From NCBI GenBank assembly GCA_017303635.1, contig JAFLCG010000023.1:1-64000 (forward strand): a DNA stretch of 64,000 nucleotides, read 5' to 3'. Source of the stretch: Anaerolineae bacterium (lineage in GTDB: Bacteria; Chloroflexota; Anaerolineae; Aggregatilineales; Phototrophicaceae). The stretch's first letter is position 1. Each line of letters starts with the position of its first letter. The position numbers were made by a program, and so were the translations under genes. Below the pieces are notes generated by a model that was not told where the DNA came from, ran no database searches, and saw only the letters and a program-made list of their open reading frames with translations. This document shows positions 1-9,527 of this stretch, in pieces.

Positions 1-1
1 C

Positions 2-697
2 ATGATGCTGCGTCTTGCCCATGAATTCCGTACTCCTCTGGCGATTATTCTGTCTTCTTTGGAAACGTTGGAATATTACTTCGACCGCTTGACCCCGGAG
101 CAACGAGCGGCCAAACGACAAACGATGCACCAACAAATTCAAAAGCTAACGCAGATGTTGGACGACATCGGTCTGGCAGTACGGGGCGAGTTCGCGACTA
201 TTGTTTCCATCCGAAGTACCATCGATTTGAATGATCTATTGAAGGCGGTGGTCGTCACGGTTGAGGCTGAACTGGAGCAGCATAATCGTTTTGTCCTGAG
301 CGTCCCAAGCGATTTACAGGTGACCGGGGATGCCGGCAGCCTCAAGCGAGCGTTCCATGAGATGTTGTCGAACGCGGCACGGTTTTCAAAGCAAGGGACT
401 TCCATTCAAGTCCGGGCTGAACGTGAGGATAGCACTGTAAAGGTGCAGATCACCGATCTGGGAATTGGTATCCCGCTGGATGAGCAGGCTCGCATCATGA
501 CGCCTTTCTTCCGGGGGAGTAATATCAATGAACGGGGTGGGCTGGGGCTGGGACTGACCCTGGCACATGACGTGGTTAAGGCCCATGAGGGTCGCTTAAG
601 CGTGAGCAGCCAGGAAGGTGTGGGGACAACTGTGACGGTCAGCCTGCCGTCAAAAGGGGGTGATACTTCACTTCACACGTTGGGACTATACACCTAG
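2..697 (+). CDS. Histidine kinase, C-terminal part (5' end outside window)
   Basis: This is the catalytic end of a two-component sensor kinase; its sensor part lies upstream of the window. The fragment opens almost directly on the H-box (LAHEFRTPLAI, phospho-acceptor His at about residue 7 of the fragment), continues through a dimerisation helix pair, and then shows the N-box (EMLSNAARFS), G1 (DLGIGIP), F-box (PFFRGSN) and G2 (GLGLGLTLA) of a HATPase_c domain. All motif residues needed for autophosphorylation are present. The H-box and the region after it resemble the HisKA of the PAS kinase encoded at 6360-9515 (both have a serine-rich stretch followed by a YY motif), so this looks like a paralogue. 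The first ATG in the window is not the real start. Its target regulator is not visible. Confidence 0.9.
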   Translation: MMLRLAHEFRTPLAIILSSLETLEYYFDRLTPEQRAAKRQTMHQQIQKLTQMLDDIGLAVRGEFATIVSIRSTIDLNDLLKAVVVTVEAELEQHNRFVLSVPSDLQVTGDAGSLKRAFHEMLSNAARFSKQGTSIQVRAEREDSTVKVQITDLGIGIPLDEQARIMTPFFRGSNINERGGLGLGLTLAHDVVKAHEGRLSVSSQEGVGTTVTVSLPSKGGDTSLHTLGLYT

Positions 698-815
698 TTC
701 AAAGTGACACAAATTATCCGGATCGTATTTTCAGATGTAACCATTCCTATTAGGAAATAGAAAGTCCTTCGTTAGAGTAAGTCTTTGGGCGAATGAATTG
801 AGGGTGATGTCGCGT

Positions 816-1174
816 TTAGGGTGGAAACAACCACTCACTGATACGAATTGGCTGATGCTGATAAGCCTGGTGGCGCATACGCTCAAATACGTCGATGCCC
901 ATATGTAGGAACATGTGTGGAATGTGCATTGGAATCCAGTTCTCGACAATGGCCTGGTCGTCGCAGCGATAGAAGTCCATCACGCGTATCTTAATACATT
1001 TACCCGTTGCAGGCATACCAAGGACGTTATCGCCGAATGGGTAGCCTGCAAATACCCTCAGCCTCCTGTTGCCGCATAATTGCCATCGTCAATACGGATG
1101 AAATGATCTATCGCTGGGTCGCTCCGGCGACCTGGGAAAGCCACCACAAATGGAATGGCCCCGGCACTCCGCCA
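816..1174 (-). pseudogene. SnoaL-like (ester cyclase/NTF2-fold) gene, frameshifted
   Basis: On the minus strand two reading frames together give one SnoaL-like protein. The upstream part (about 1174-1070) reads AFPGRRSDPAIDHFIRIDDG and ends at an in-frame stop. The downstream part (to 816) reads GMPATGKCIKIRVMDFYR, then AIVENWIPMHIPHMFLHMG. The pattern PATGK, then MDFYR, then VENW, then a hydrophobic helix with MG is typical of the C-terminal half of SnoaL-like cyclases. Because the frames must be joined by a shift near 1045-1070, and no N-terminal half is seen, I call it a decayed gene. Its original substrate cannot be deduced. The opposite strand and the other frames give no better protein. 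Confidence 0.6.
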
Positions 1175-1410
1175 CTTGTTGACGATCCGTGCCTCATTTT
1201 AGGTGTTAATTGACAGTCTATTCCTAATTTCTATGGTATTGGATTGGCTTCGGGATTCGTGTTAAACGGAAAACTTGGTGGGGAACCCGACTTCAGGGGG
1301 CAAACCAATGGTTTTAGCGAGTTGATTACCCAAGCAATTATTCTGAGCGTGATGAATTCCCGTCGACGACACAAGCGACAGCAGTCCCCAGCATGATTGG
1401 AGTTGAGCGC

Positions 1411-1635
1411 ATGACCCTGACCCAAAAGACCATGATTTGCGAGATTGGACGGCTCACACGTCTGAAGAACCGCGATGTGCAGATGATGCTGGAGACGCTC
1501 ATTGAGGTGTGGACAGAGGAGTTGGTAGAAGTAAGTGGGCGGATTGAGTTGGAGGGGGTGTTCGTTGTTGAAACCCGTGAAAGGGATCCGAAAATCCATA
1601 CAGCCCTTAAGGCGCATTTCCCTGCGAATGAGTAG
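1411..1635 (+). CDS. HU/IHF-like DNA-binding protein (short, divergent)
   Basis: Encodes 74 residues that fit the HU/IHF fold: an N-terminal helical part (MTLTQKTMICEIGRLT, then LKNRDVQMMLETLIEVW) followed by the beta segment GRIELEGVFVVETRERD, which matches the family pattern in which a glycine-containing strand leads to F.V..R.R. HU proteins are usually about 90 residues and carry a long beta arm with a proline at the tip; here the arm is short and the canonical GFGTF is changed to LEGVF, so DNA bending may be altered. I chose the ATG at 1411 because GGAG lies 7 bases upstream; an in-frame ATG at 1393 has no visible Shine-Dalgarno. It stands alone between a pseudogene and a kinase. Role inferred: nucleoid-associated or accessory DNA binding. 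Confidence 0.6.
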   Translation: MTLTQKTMICEIGRLTRLKNRDVQMMLETLIEVWTEELVEVSGRIELEGVFVVETRERDPKIHTALKAHFPANE

Positions 1636-1822
1636 CAAGTTTAGAAAGCAGCTAAACATTGTGCTTAAGAATTAAGTTGAAGAAGAAAAGTGAGCTTGCC
1701 ACGCCGATATGATAGCCTATCCCACTAGTTGGTAATAAAATAACAAATAATGTGCAAATTCCTGGACATTCTGTATCAGTTTATGTTGTGTATCGTCAGG
1801 TTGAGCTTGAAAGGGCTAGGAC

Positions 1823-4800
1823 ATGGCGAATATCTTCAATCGGCTTGATGTTCGTATCACGCTGTTTTATGGCCTCTTTGCTTCGCTGTGGATTGTCGGC
1901 TCAGACACTATTGTAGCGATCCTACAAGCACAATTCCCTTCGGTTTCAGATAGCATCAACACCTATAAAGGACTGGGATTTGTATTTATTACCACATTGC
2001 TTCTGTTCATTATCCTCAGGCAGGGGCTTCGCCAGCAGATGGATAAAGAGGCGGCGCTTGCCGCTGAAGTACAGCGAACCCGTTACTACTCTGGTCAATT
2101 GGAAGAAAGTGAAGCTCGTTTTCGTAAGGCGGTCGAGGAAGCTCCCGTACCTGTGATGATCTTTGCTGAAGATGGCGAGGTCATATCCGTAAGCCGCGCC
2201 TGGGCGGAGATCACTGGCTATACATCAGAACAGTTAAAAACACTCGATAGCTGGACAGAACTGGCTTATGGGGAACGCAAACAGCTTGTTCGGGCTGTTA
2301 TCGACCAGCTTTTTAGTATTGATCACCGCATAGACGAGGGCGAATTTACGGTTCGGTGTGCTGATGGTAGCCAGCGCATCTGGGCATTCAGCTCCACCCC
2401 ACTAGGGCGGGATTCCGCAAATCGGCGCATGGTTATCAGCATTGCGGCGGATGTCAGCGAGCGGAAACAAGCCGAAGAACAAGTAAAGATACGCGAAGCC
2501 CGCTTCCATCTCCTCTTCAATAGTAATCCTCATCCGATGTGGGTTTATGCACCCGCTTCATTACGATTTCTCGAAGTGAATCATGCAGCTACTGAGCAAT
2601 ATGGATATACAAAAGCTGAATTTTTATCCATGACACTGCTGGACATCCGACCAGAAGAAGACCATCAGCGCCTGAGGGATGCTGTACAGCAGGTACGACC
2701 CGTTTTTCAGCATTCAGGAAATTGGCGGCACCGTAAGAAGAACGGCCAGATTATTGAAGTCGAAATTACCTCTCATACTTTGGAATATGATAGTCATGAG
2801 GCAGTGCTAGTCGTTGCTCAGGATATTACACTGCGTCGCGCTACAGAAAATGCCTTGCGCGAAAGCGAAGAACGTTTTCGTCTATTTATCGAACATGCTC
2901 CCGCTGCTCTGGCCATGTTGGATAAGGACATGCGCTACCTTGCAGTCAGTCGACGGTGGTTCAATGACTATCGGTTAGAAAACCCGGATATCATCGGGCG
3001 TTCCCATTATGAAGTATTTCCCGAAACTCCAGATCGGTGGAAAGTGGCCCACCAGCTGGGCCTGTCAGGTATTGTACAGCGCTCTGAAGAGGATGCCTTC
3101 AAGCGACTGGATGGTTCCGTACAATGGCTGCACTGGGAAATACACCCCTGGCACAACAGTGAAAATGTCATCGGCGGAATCATTATTTTCAGCGAGGACA
3201 TTACCCAGCGTAAATTTGTGGAAGTGGCACTGCGCGATAGTGAACAGCGTTACCGCTTGCTCGCTGAAAATGCACAGGACTTGATCTATCGCTATGTATT
3301 TGCGCCTAAGCCTGGTTTCGAGTACGTAAGCCCATCAGCAACCAAAATGACGGGTTATACACCAGAAGAGCATTACGCTGATCCGGATTTAGGCATCAAA
3401 CTGGTTCATCCGGAAGATCGAGCATTGTTGCAACAAGTGAGTAGCGCCGGGGACGACAGCTCTCATTCGATTGTCATTCGCTGGATCCGTAAAGATGGAT
3501 CAATTCTATGGGCCGAACAACACAACGTACTCATCTATGACCAGGCGGGCAAAGCGGTTGCCCTTGAAGGTATTGCCCGAGACATTACCGAGCGCAAAAA
3601 TGCCGAAGAACATATCCGATATCTGGCCAATCTGGTTGAAAGCGCTTCTGATGCCATCATTTCTACCGATCTTCAGTTTGTAGTACGTAGTTGGAACAAG
3701 GCTGCGGAAAACCTGTATGGTTGGAGCGCATCTGAAGCGCTGGGGAAACCACTAAATAGCATTATTGAAACGACCTATTTAAATAACGATGGCCCATCGG
3801 TGATGGAACACTTCCGATCCAAAGGCGAGTGGCGTGGCGAAGTTATACAGAGTCATCGAGATGGGACGCCCATTGACGTTCTATCTTCTGTAGCTCTGGC
3901 CTATGATGGTCATGGAAATCCGATTGGTGCCATTGGGATCAACCGCGATATCCGAGCACGTAAGCAGGCGGAACAGGCGCTTCGCTTCTATACTGAACGA
4001 CTAACCATTCTCCGTCAAATCGATATTGACATCATTAAAGCCCACTCACCTGAAAACATCAGCACAAACGTCCTCAACCGCATCCGGGACTTAATCCCTT
4101 ACGATAGTGCAAGTATTATTTTGATCGACGAGACCGCCGATACTGCTACGATCTATACATCAAACTACAACGAGGCATGGTTGGTCGCTAATGAGACAGT
4201 GATCCCGTTAGTTCGCAATCGGAGTCTGGAGATGATGCGGATGGGTCAACTGTTGATTGTCTCCGACTTAATGGATGTACAAGAATCACTCTCAGAGTTA
4301 GGGCAAAAAGCACTACAAATGGGCCTGCGGGCAACTTTAAATGCGCCATTAACAATCCAGGATACTTTGTTAGGCTTGCTTAGTATGGCGTCGAAAACGC
4401 CGAACTTTTTCACCGCCGAACACGGTGAAATTGCGCAGGAAATTGCCAATCAACTTGCTATCGCGTTTCAAAACGCTCGGATGACGCAAACGCTTCAAGA
4501 AAAGAATCAACTTTTGCAGGCAACCTCGGCACTACTGGTCGAAACACAGGAAAACGAGCGCCGTCATATCGCCCGCGAACTCCATGATGAGGTCGGGCAA
4601 ACGCTGACAGCCCTTAATCTGATGTTAGAAATGTATCGACGGCGAACTGAATCTGATCAGGAGACCCGGGAACTAAACGAAGCACACAACCTGGTGACTG
4701 ACCTGATGAAGCGCATTCGAGAAATCTCGCTCGATTTACGCCCGTCGATGTTGGATGATTTAGGATTGGTTCCCACGCTTATCTGGTATTTTAAGCGCTA

Positions 4801-5173
4801 CAAATTACAGACCGCTATAGAGATTGATTTTCGCCACAGTGGTGTTGAACAGCGTTATGCACCCATGATCGAGACGACTGTCTATCGGATCATTCAGGAA
4901 GCGCTCACCAATGTGGCTAGACACGCACAGGTAGCGCATGCTTCAGTACAACTGTGGGCTAATTCAGATGTGATTCATGTACAAATTGAAGATAATGGTA
5001 AGGGATTCGACCTAAAGACTTCACCGCTTGAAATCAAGACAGCTGGGCTTCTCGGTATGCGCGAGCGCACCGAAATTGCAGGCGGGAAGTGCAAGATCGA
5101 GTCGAGTATCGGCTCTGGTACGATTATCGGCGTTACCATTCCTGTTGAACTGCCACATAAGCCGAGTATATGA
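1823..5173 (+). CDS. Membrane sensor histidine kinase, PAS x5 - GAF - HisKA_3
   Basis: A 1116-residue NarX/LiaS-type sensor kinase. Two hydrophobic segments at about 12-34 and 50-66 anchor it with almost no external loop, so sensing is probably intracellular. Five PAS modules follow, starting near residues 95, 224, 348, 471 and 597, most ending in the PAC-type motif with ERK or RRK. A GAF domain spans about 720-890. The HisKA_3 box ARELHDEVGQ places the phospho-acceptor at His921; the HATPase ends the protein, with DNGKGFD as G1 and GLLGMRER as G2. Its stop overlaps the start of the response regulator by four bases (ATGA), so the two are translationally coupled and form a cognate pair. Signals for the PAS/GAF domains (heme, flavin, small ligand) cannot be read from sequence. 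Confidence 0.93.
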   Translation: MANIFNRLDVRITLFYGLFASLWIVGSDTIVAILQAQFPSVSDSINTYKGLGFVFITTLLLFIILRQGLRQQMDKEAALAAEVQRTRYYSGQLEESEARFRKAVEEAPVPVMIFAEDGEVISVSRAWAEITGYTSEQLKTLDSWTELAYGERKQLVRAVIDQLFSIDHRIDEGEFTVRCADGSQRIWAFSSTPLGRDSANRRMVISIAADVSERKQAEEQVKIREARFHLLFNSNPHPMWVYAPASLRFLEVNHAATEQYGYTKAEFLSMTLLDIRPEEDHQRLRDAVQQVRPVFQHSGNWRHRKKNGQIIEVEITSHTLEYDSHEAVLVVAQDITLRRATENALRESEERFRLFIEHAPAALAMLDKDMRYLAVSRRWFNDYRLENPDIIGRSHYEVFPETPDRWKVAHQLGLSGIVQRSEEDAFKRLDGSVQWLHWEIHPWHNSENVIGGIIIFSEDITQRKFVEVALRDSEQRYRLLAENAQDLIYRYVFAPKPGFEYVSPSATKMTGYTPEEHYADPDLGIKLVHPEDRALLQQVSSAGDDSSHSIVIRWIRKDGSILWAEQHNVLIYDQAGKAVALEGIARDITERKNAEEHIRYLANLVESASDAIISTDLQFVVRSWNKAAENLYGWSASEALGKPLNSIIETTYLNNDGPSVMEHFRSKGEWRGEVIQSHRDGTPIDVLSSVALAYDGHGNPIGAIGINRDIRARKQAEQALRFYTERLTILRQIDIDIIKAHSPENISTNVLNRIRDLIPYDSASIILIDETADTATIYTSNYNEAWLVANETVIPLVRNRSLEMMRMGQLLIVSDLMDVQESLSELGQKALQMGLRATLNAPLTIQDTLLGLLSMASKTPNFFTAEHGEIAQEIANQLAIAFQNARMTQTLQEKNQLLQATSALLVETQENERRHIARELHDEVGQTLTALNLMLEMYRRRTESDQETRELNEAHNLVTDLMKRIREISLDLRPSMLDDLGLVPTLIWYFKRYKLQTAIEIDFRHSGVEQRYAPMIETTVYRIIQEALTNVARHAQVAHASVQLWANSDVIHVQIEDNGKGFDLKTSPLEIKTAGLLGMRERTEIAGGKCKIESSIGSGTIIGVTIPVELPHKPSI

Positions 5174-5817
5174 CCATGATCCGCATAATCCTGGCAGATG
5201 ACCATCAAATGTTGCGACAGGGATTACGAAAACTATTGGAAGAGGAGCAGGGCTTTCAAGTGATAGGCGAGGCAGGGGATGGTATCGAAGCCACTCAACT
5301 CGTAGAAGCGCTGCAACCCGATGTCCTGGTTGTGGATATGATGATGCCAGGACTAAATGGCTTGGATGTCATCCGTAGTGTACGCCAATACAGCGAGCAT
5401 ACCCGCATCATCATGCTTTCCATGCACGCTAATGAAGCTTATGTGATTGAAGCACTTCGGTTGGGGGCATCTGCCTATTTGCTCAAAGAATCGGGTAGTA
5501 GCGAACTCATTAAAGCCATCCACAGCGTTATGGCTGGACGCCGCTTCCTGACTCCTGCGCTCGCTGATCGTGCTTTGGAGGCGTATATCGCCCAGGCCAA
5601 TCAACCGAGTTCCGATCCCTATGAGCTTCTGACTGCGCGGGAGCGTCAAGTGCTGCATCTGGCAGCTGAGGGTCATAGCAATCCAGAAATTGCCGAGCGC
5701 CTTGTGATCGGCGTCAGAACTGTTGAAACCCATCGTTCAAATCTGATGAATAAACTGTCCCTCAAAAACCAGAGCGAACTGATACGGTATGCTGTCCAGC
5801 GGGGTCTTTTGAAGTAG
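5170..5817 (+). CDS. NarL/FixJ-type response regulator
   Basis: A 215-residue regulator that should be phosphorylated by the kinase encoded immediately upstream, whose stop codon it overlaps. The receiver domain shows the acidic pair in LADDHQ, the phospho-acceptor Asp56 in VVDMMMPG, the switch Ser in IIMLSMH and the conserved Lys in LLKESG. The output domain from about residue 150 is a LuxR-type HTH (LTARERQVLHLAAEG, then VRTVETHRSNLMNKL). It therefore probably acts as a DNA-binding transcription factor. A strong terminator follows within 30 bases, closing a two-gene operon. The target genes cannot be told from the window; the respiratory block at 11.7 kb is a possibility but only by proximity. 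Confidence 0.95.
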   Translation: MTMIRIILADDHQMLRQGLRKLLEEEQGFQVIGEAGDGIEATQLVEALQPDVLVVDMMMPGLNGLDVIRSVRQYSEHTRIIMLSMHANEAYVIEALRLGASAYLLKESGSSELIKAIHSVMAGRRFLTPALADRALEAYIAQANQPSSDPYELLTARERQVLHLAAEGHSNPEIAERLVIGVRTVETHRSNLMNKLSLKNQSELIRYAVQRGLLK

Positions 5818-5842
5818 CTACCACATCCCCCATCTGGATTCC

Positions 5843-5872
5843 AATCCCTGAGCCAAGACTGGCTCAGGGATT
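5843..5872 (+). terminator. Rho-independent terminator after kinase/regulator pair
   Basis: A 13-bp perfect stem (AATCCCTGAGCCA with TGGCTCAGGGATT), a 4-base loop AGAC, and a following TTCTTT tract. It lies 26 bases after the regulator stop codon and ends that operon. Confidence 0.88.
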
Positions 5873-5974
5873 TCTTTATGCTGATTCCGTACTTGTACGG
5901 ATGGTCTATTAACCCATGCTCGTCATATCCTCAAGTTATAGACAGGACCTGAAGCCACACCAAAGAAGCCTCTT

Positions 5975-6358
5975 ATGAAGCCTCGTCTGTCGATTCTCGT
6001 TGCTTGCAACAATGTCTGGTTGGCTAAGAGCATTGGGGTACTTCTGAGTGAGGATGCAGCAATTCATCCGATTGCGATGTGCAAGCTTGCCGAGGTTCTC
6101 CTGTATGCCAAGGACCTGAAGCCTGATGTCGTTGTCATCATTGGCGGCAGCGCCTTGCTTGTTCATCAGGCTAAGGTAAAGCAATTAAGAGCAGAACAGC
6201 CAAATATCAAAATCATACAGTCTATCGCCGCCCATGCTGAATCTTACCGCGGACACTTTTTTGTAAACGATCTGGATAGTCTGATCGAGGAATCTAACTT
6301 TAAGAATGAATTGATTTCAACCATCCATCGCATCGCAGGTTCCGGGGAAAGCGCGTAA
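5975..6358 (+). CDS. Degenerate receiver-like (pseudo-receiver) protein
   Basis: A 127-residue protein with the alternating beta/alpha pattern of a CheY-like domain: ILVACNN at the first strand, DVVVIIGGSALL at the third, KIIQSIAAHAES at the fourth, and FVNDLDSLIEE near the fifth. The acidic pair normally following strand 1 is replaced by CNN, and the phospho-acceptor Asp normally at the end of strand 3 is replaced by Gly. It is therefore unlikely to be phosphorylated in the usual way. It ends one base before the start codon of the next kinase, so the two are probably co-translated and it may serve as a stand-alone partner or inhibitor of that kinase (inference). A non-receiver Rossmann-like protein cannot be fully excluded. 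Confidence 0.6.
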   Translation: MKPRLSILVACNNVWLAKSIGVLLSEDAAIHPIAMCKLAEVLLYAKDLKPDVVVIIGGSALLVHQAKVKQLRAEQPNIKIIQSIAAHAESYRGHFFVNDLDSLIEESNFKNELISTIHRIAGSGESA

Positions 6359-6359
6359 C

Positions 6360-9300
6360 ATGAATACTAAAATACCGGCTAATGCCGTCATCACTCAACA
6401 AACTTTACTTCAATTCATCCTCAGCTCTCCAAATGGAGTTAGCCTGACTGACGAAAAAGGCCAAATTACTTTATGGAATCCGGCTCTTGAAAACATCGTT
6501 GGGATTCCTGCTGTAGTGGCTATCGGCAAACCCATTTGGGATCTTCAATTTCAGCTTGCAACGGATACCGAGCGAACACCAGTAGCTTATAACTCTCTGC
6601 GGGATATGATCCAAAGGCTGCTGGTTGAGGGACCGGGAGCCTGGTCAGAAAAACCAACTGAGCGATGGATTCGGTTACGAGGCGGCGAAAAGCGTCTGAT
6701 TCAAACCACCTTATTCGCACTTCAGACCGAAGCTGGCTTTCAGCTCGGCAGCATAATCCGTGACATTACAGCCGACCATGCGCGGATGGCGCAGTTGAAG
6801 GTACTCACTGAAGCGGTTGAACAAAGCCCTGTATCGGTCGTCATTACAAACCCTGAAGGCATCATTGAGTACGGCAACCCTCTCCTGACTGCTTTGACTG
6901 GCTACGAGTTGGAAGATGTAAAAGGCAATACGCCCCGTATCTTTCAGTCAGGTCTGACGCCACCCCACATCTACGATCAGCTTTGGGCCACCATCAAGAA
7001 CGGTCGTCCCTGGCATGGCGAGCTTCAAAACCGGAAAAAGAATGGGGATCTGTTTTGGGAACGGATCAGCATTTCGCCGGTATTGGGTGATGATGGAGCT
7101 ATTCAGCATTTTGTCGCAATTAAGGAGGACATCACATCGTACCGTCAGACTGAACAAGCGCTACGGGAAAGTGAACAACTTTTTCGAATGACCTTTGAAC
7201 AGGCGGCGGTAGGTATTGCCCATGTTGCTCCGGACGGACACTTTCTACGGATCAACGAGAAGTTTTGTGAACTTATCGGGTACAGTCGGGCGGAAATGCT
7301 CTCCAGAAGATTTCAGGATATTACCCATCCTGATGATCTCAACGTGGATCTGGGCCAGGTTCAACAGATGCTGGAAGGAGCTATCGAAAACTATACGCTG
7401 GAAAAACGCTATATCCGCAAGGATGGAAGCGTTCAATGGGTACAACTTACCGTTGCGCTCACCTGGCATGATGATCGAACCCCAAAGTACTTCATTTCGG
7501 TTGCACAAGACATTTCCCGACGAAAAGCTACCGAAGAGGCATTACGCGATAGCGAAGAACGTTTCCGCAGCCTGGTCACATCGACCGACGATATCATTTT
7601 CACCCTCGATACCGACCAACGATATACCGGGGTTTATGGTCAGTGGTTGACCAAGGGTGATTTTGAGTCAAACGACTTCTTGGGAAAGCACGTAGCGGAT
7701 ATTGTCGGTGAAGCCCAAGCACCTATTCACCAACAAGCCAATACCACGGCACTTCAGGGGAATCCAGTAGTTTATGAATGGTCAACTTTGAATCGTATCC
7801 TGCAAATAGCATTGTCTCCACTACGTGACGAAACCAACCAAGTCTATGGTGTGGTGGGTATTGGTCGGGACATCTCAACTCTAAAACAGATTGAGCAGCA
7901 GCTACGCGAAGCTGAACGTTTCGCCCGTTCGACTATTGATTCGCTTTCGACAGAAATTGTCATACTCGATGAAGTTGGAAAGATCATTACGGTAAACAAG
8001 GCCTGGCGGCAATTCGCCCAGGCGAATTCGGTAGCGCCGGATTCAGTCAGTGAGGGGACAAACTATCTCTCAGTTCTCGAGGCAGTTGACAAAACCAGCG
8101 ACTCCCATGAGGGTGCAGCGACCTTTCTGAGTGGTATCCGTCAGGTAATGCGTGGAGAATTGAATGAATTTACCATGGAATACCCCTGTCATGCGCCTGA
8201 TAAACAGCGCTGGTTCCTGGGGCGGGTAACACGCTTCATTGGTGAAGGTCCGCTCCGCCTGGTGATTGTCCATGAGGACATCACTGAACGCAAAATCGCT
8301 GAAATGACAGTGCGGGAGAGCAACCAAGAGCTTGAAATTCTGCATGAGGCTGTACGTCTCCAGAATGTTGACCTTGAGGCTAAGGTCAGTGAACGCACTC
8401 ATCAGCTTAAGCGCCTGAATGATCGCATGACAACCATCCTGGACAACATCAGTGATGCCATTCTACTGCTCAACGGGAGAGGTCATATTGAGAGTGGGAA
8501 TGCATCTTTTGGTCGCCTGTTCGGGTACGAATATGATGAAGGCTTTGGTATCCATATTGGAAGCCTGGCTGATGCAAGTTCCCAGTCAACCTTAATGCAG
8601 GCAATGGAATTAGCACAAAACCAACTCGGAGGACAACGCTTTCAGGTGATTGCTAGGCGGAAGGACGGTTCTACCTTTGATGCGGATGTGGCGTTGGCCT
8701 ATGTCCAGGATAATGGCGGGCATGTTGTGTGCAGCCTGCGGGATATTACCCCGTTAAAAGAGGTTGAACGGATGAAGGATCAGTTCATCTCGATGGTTAG
8801 TCACGAGTTGCGGACCCCAATCAGCACTATCCTGCTGAGTTCCGAGACCCTGAGCAATTATTATGAGCGCCTTACCGATGCCCAGAAAACTCATAAACTC
8901 CGTCAAATTCAGGGACAAGCCCTCATGCTCTCCGAACTGATCAATGCCATTCTGGATACGGCTCGTTTTGCCGAACGCAGACACAAGCCCTCAACCGAGA
9001 AGACTGATCTGGTAAAGTCCCTTGAGTCTGTAGTGCATGAATTGCAACCTCAGGCCGAAAACAGTCAGCAAGAGCTTACCATTTCCAGTTCAATACAACT
9101 GGCTGTAGTGCCGGGTGAACCCACTGATGTAAAGCGAATTTGGCGTAATCTGGTCAGTAACGCGATCAAGTATGCTGGCAATGGTGCCAAGATCACTGCT
9201 GCAGTTTATGAATCAAGCAGTCTCACGGCAGAAAACAAGATAGTGCAACTCGGTATCTTACCACCAGAGGTCATGTCTCAGCGGTACATCATTGGTATCG

Positions 9301-9515
9301 TTTCCGACAACGGGCCGGGCATTGGCGAGCAGGATAAAGCGCATCTGTTCACACGTTTCTTCCGTGGTTGGGCCGCCGGTACGAATATACATGGAACGGG
9401 TCTTGGCCTCTCCTTGGTGAAAGATATTTTACAGTCCTATGGTGGCGATATTACAGTCCACAGCCAGGCCAATGTCGAAACGATGTTCTGCTTCTGGTTA
9501 CCAAAATCAAGCTGA
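6360..9515 (+). CDS. Soluble sensor histidine kinase, PAS x6 - HisKA - HATPase
   Basis: A 1051-residue kinase with no membrane segment, so it works in the cytosol. Six PAS units start at about residues 15, 150, 272, 397, 518 and 688. A helical linker (about 660-690) precedes the last PAS. The HisKA box SMVSHELRTP places the phospho-acceptor at His815, followed by an HATPase with NLVSNAIKYA (N-box), DNGPGIG (G1), FTRFFRG (F-box) and GTGLGLSL (G2). The HisKA and HATPase parts are similar to those of the partial kinase at the window start. The gene begins directly after the pseudo-receiver and is followed 12 bases later by the receiver-kinase hybrid, forming a three-gene signalling operon in which a phosphorelay is plausible but not shown. 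Confidence 0.93.
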   Translation: MNTKIPANAVITQQTLLQFILSSPNGVSLTDEKGQITLWNPALENIVGIPAVVAIGKPIWDLQFQLATDTERTPVAYNSLRDMIQRLLVEGPGAWSEKPTERWIRLRGGEKRLIQTTLFALQTEAGFQLGSIIRDITADHARMAQLKVLTEAVEQSPVSVVITNPEGIIEYGNPLLTALTGYELEDVKGNTPRIFQSGLTPPHIYDQLWATIKNGRPWHGELQNRKKNGDLFWERISISPVLGDDGAIQHFVAIKEDITSYRQTEQALRESEQLFRMTFEQAAVGIAHVAPDGHFLRINEKFCELIGYSRAEMLSRRFQDITHPDDLNVDLGQVQQMLEGAIENYTLEKRYIRKDGSVQWVQLTVALTWHDDRTPKYFISVAQDISRRKATEEALRDSEERFRSLVTSTDDIIFTLDTDQRYTGVYGQWLTKGDFESNDFLGKHVADIVGEAQAPIHQQANTTALQGNPVVYEWSTLNRILQIALSPLRDETNQVYGVVGIGRDISTLKQIEQQLREAERFARSTIDSLSTEIVILDEVGKIITVNKAWRQFAQANSVAPDSVSEGTNYLSVLEAVDKTSDSHEGAATFLSGIRQVMRGELNEFTMEYPCHAPDKQRWFLGRVTRFIGEGPLRLVIVHEDITERKIAEMTVRESNQELEILHEAVRLQNVDLEAKVSERTHQLKRLNDRMTTILDNISDAILLLNGRGHIESGNASFGRLFGYEYDEGFGIHIGSLADASSQSTLMQAMELAQNQLGGQRFQVIARRKDGSTFDADVALAYVQDNGGHVVCSLRDITPLKEVERMKDQFISMVSHELRTPISTILLSSETLSNYYERLTDAQKTHKLRQIQGQALMLSELINAILDTARFAERRHKPSTEKTDLVKSLESVVHELQPQAENSQQELTISSSIQLAVVPGEPTDVKRIWRNLVSNAIKYAGNGAKITAAVYESSSLTAENKIVQLGILPPEVMSQRYIIGIVSDNGPGIGEQDKAHLFTRFFRGWAAGTNIHGTGLGLSLVKDILQSYGGDITVHSQANVETMFCFWLPKSS

Positions 9516-9527
9516 AGGGAGTTAGGA

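Noticed and set aside
1231..1659. 142-codon minus-strand frame opposite the HU-like gene
   Set aside because: No family pattern, while the plus strand reads as HU-like with a Shine-Dalgarno.
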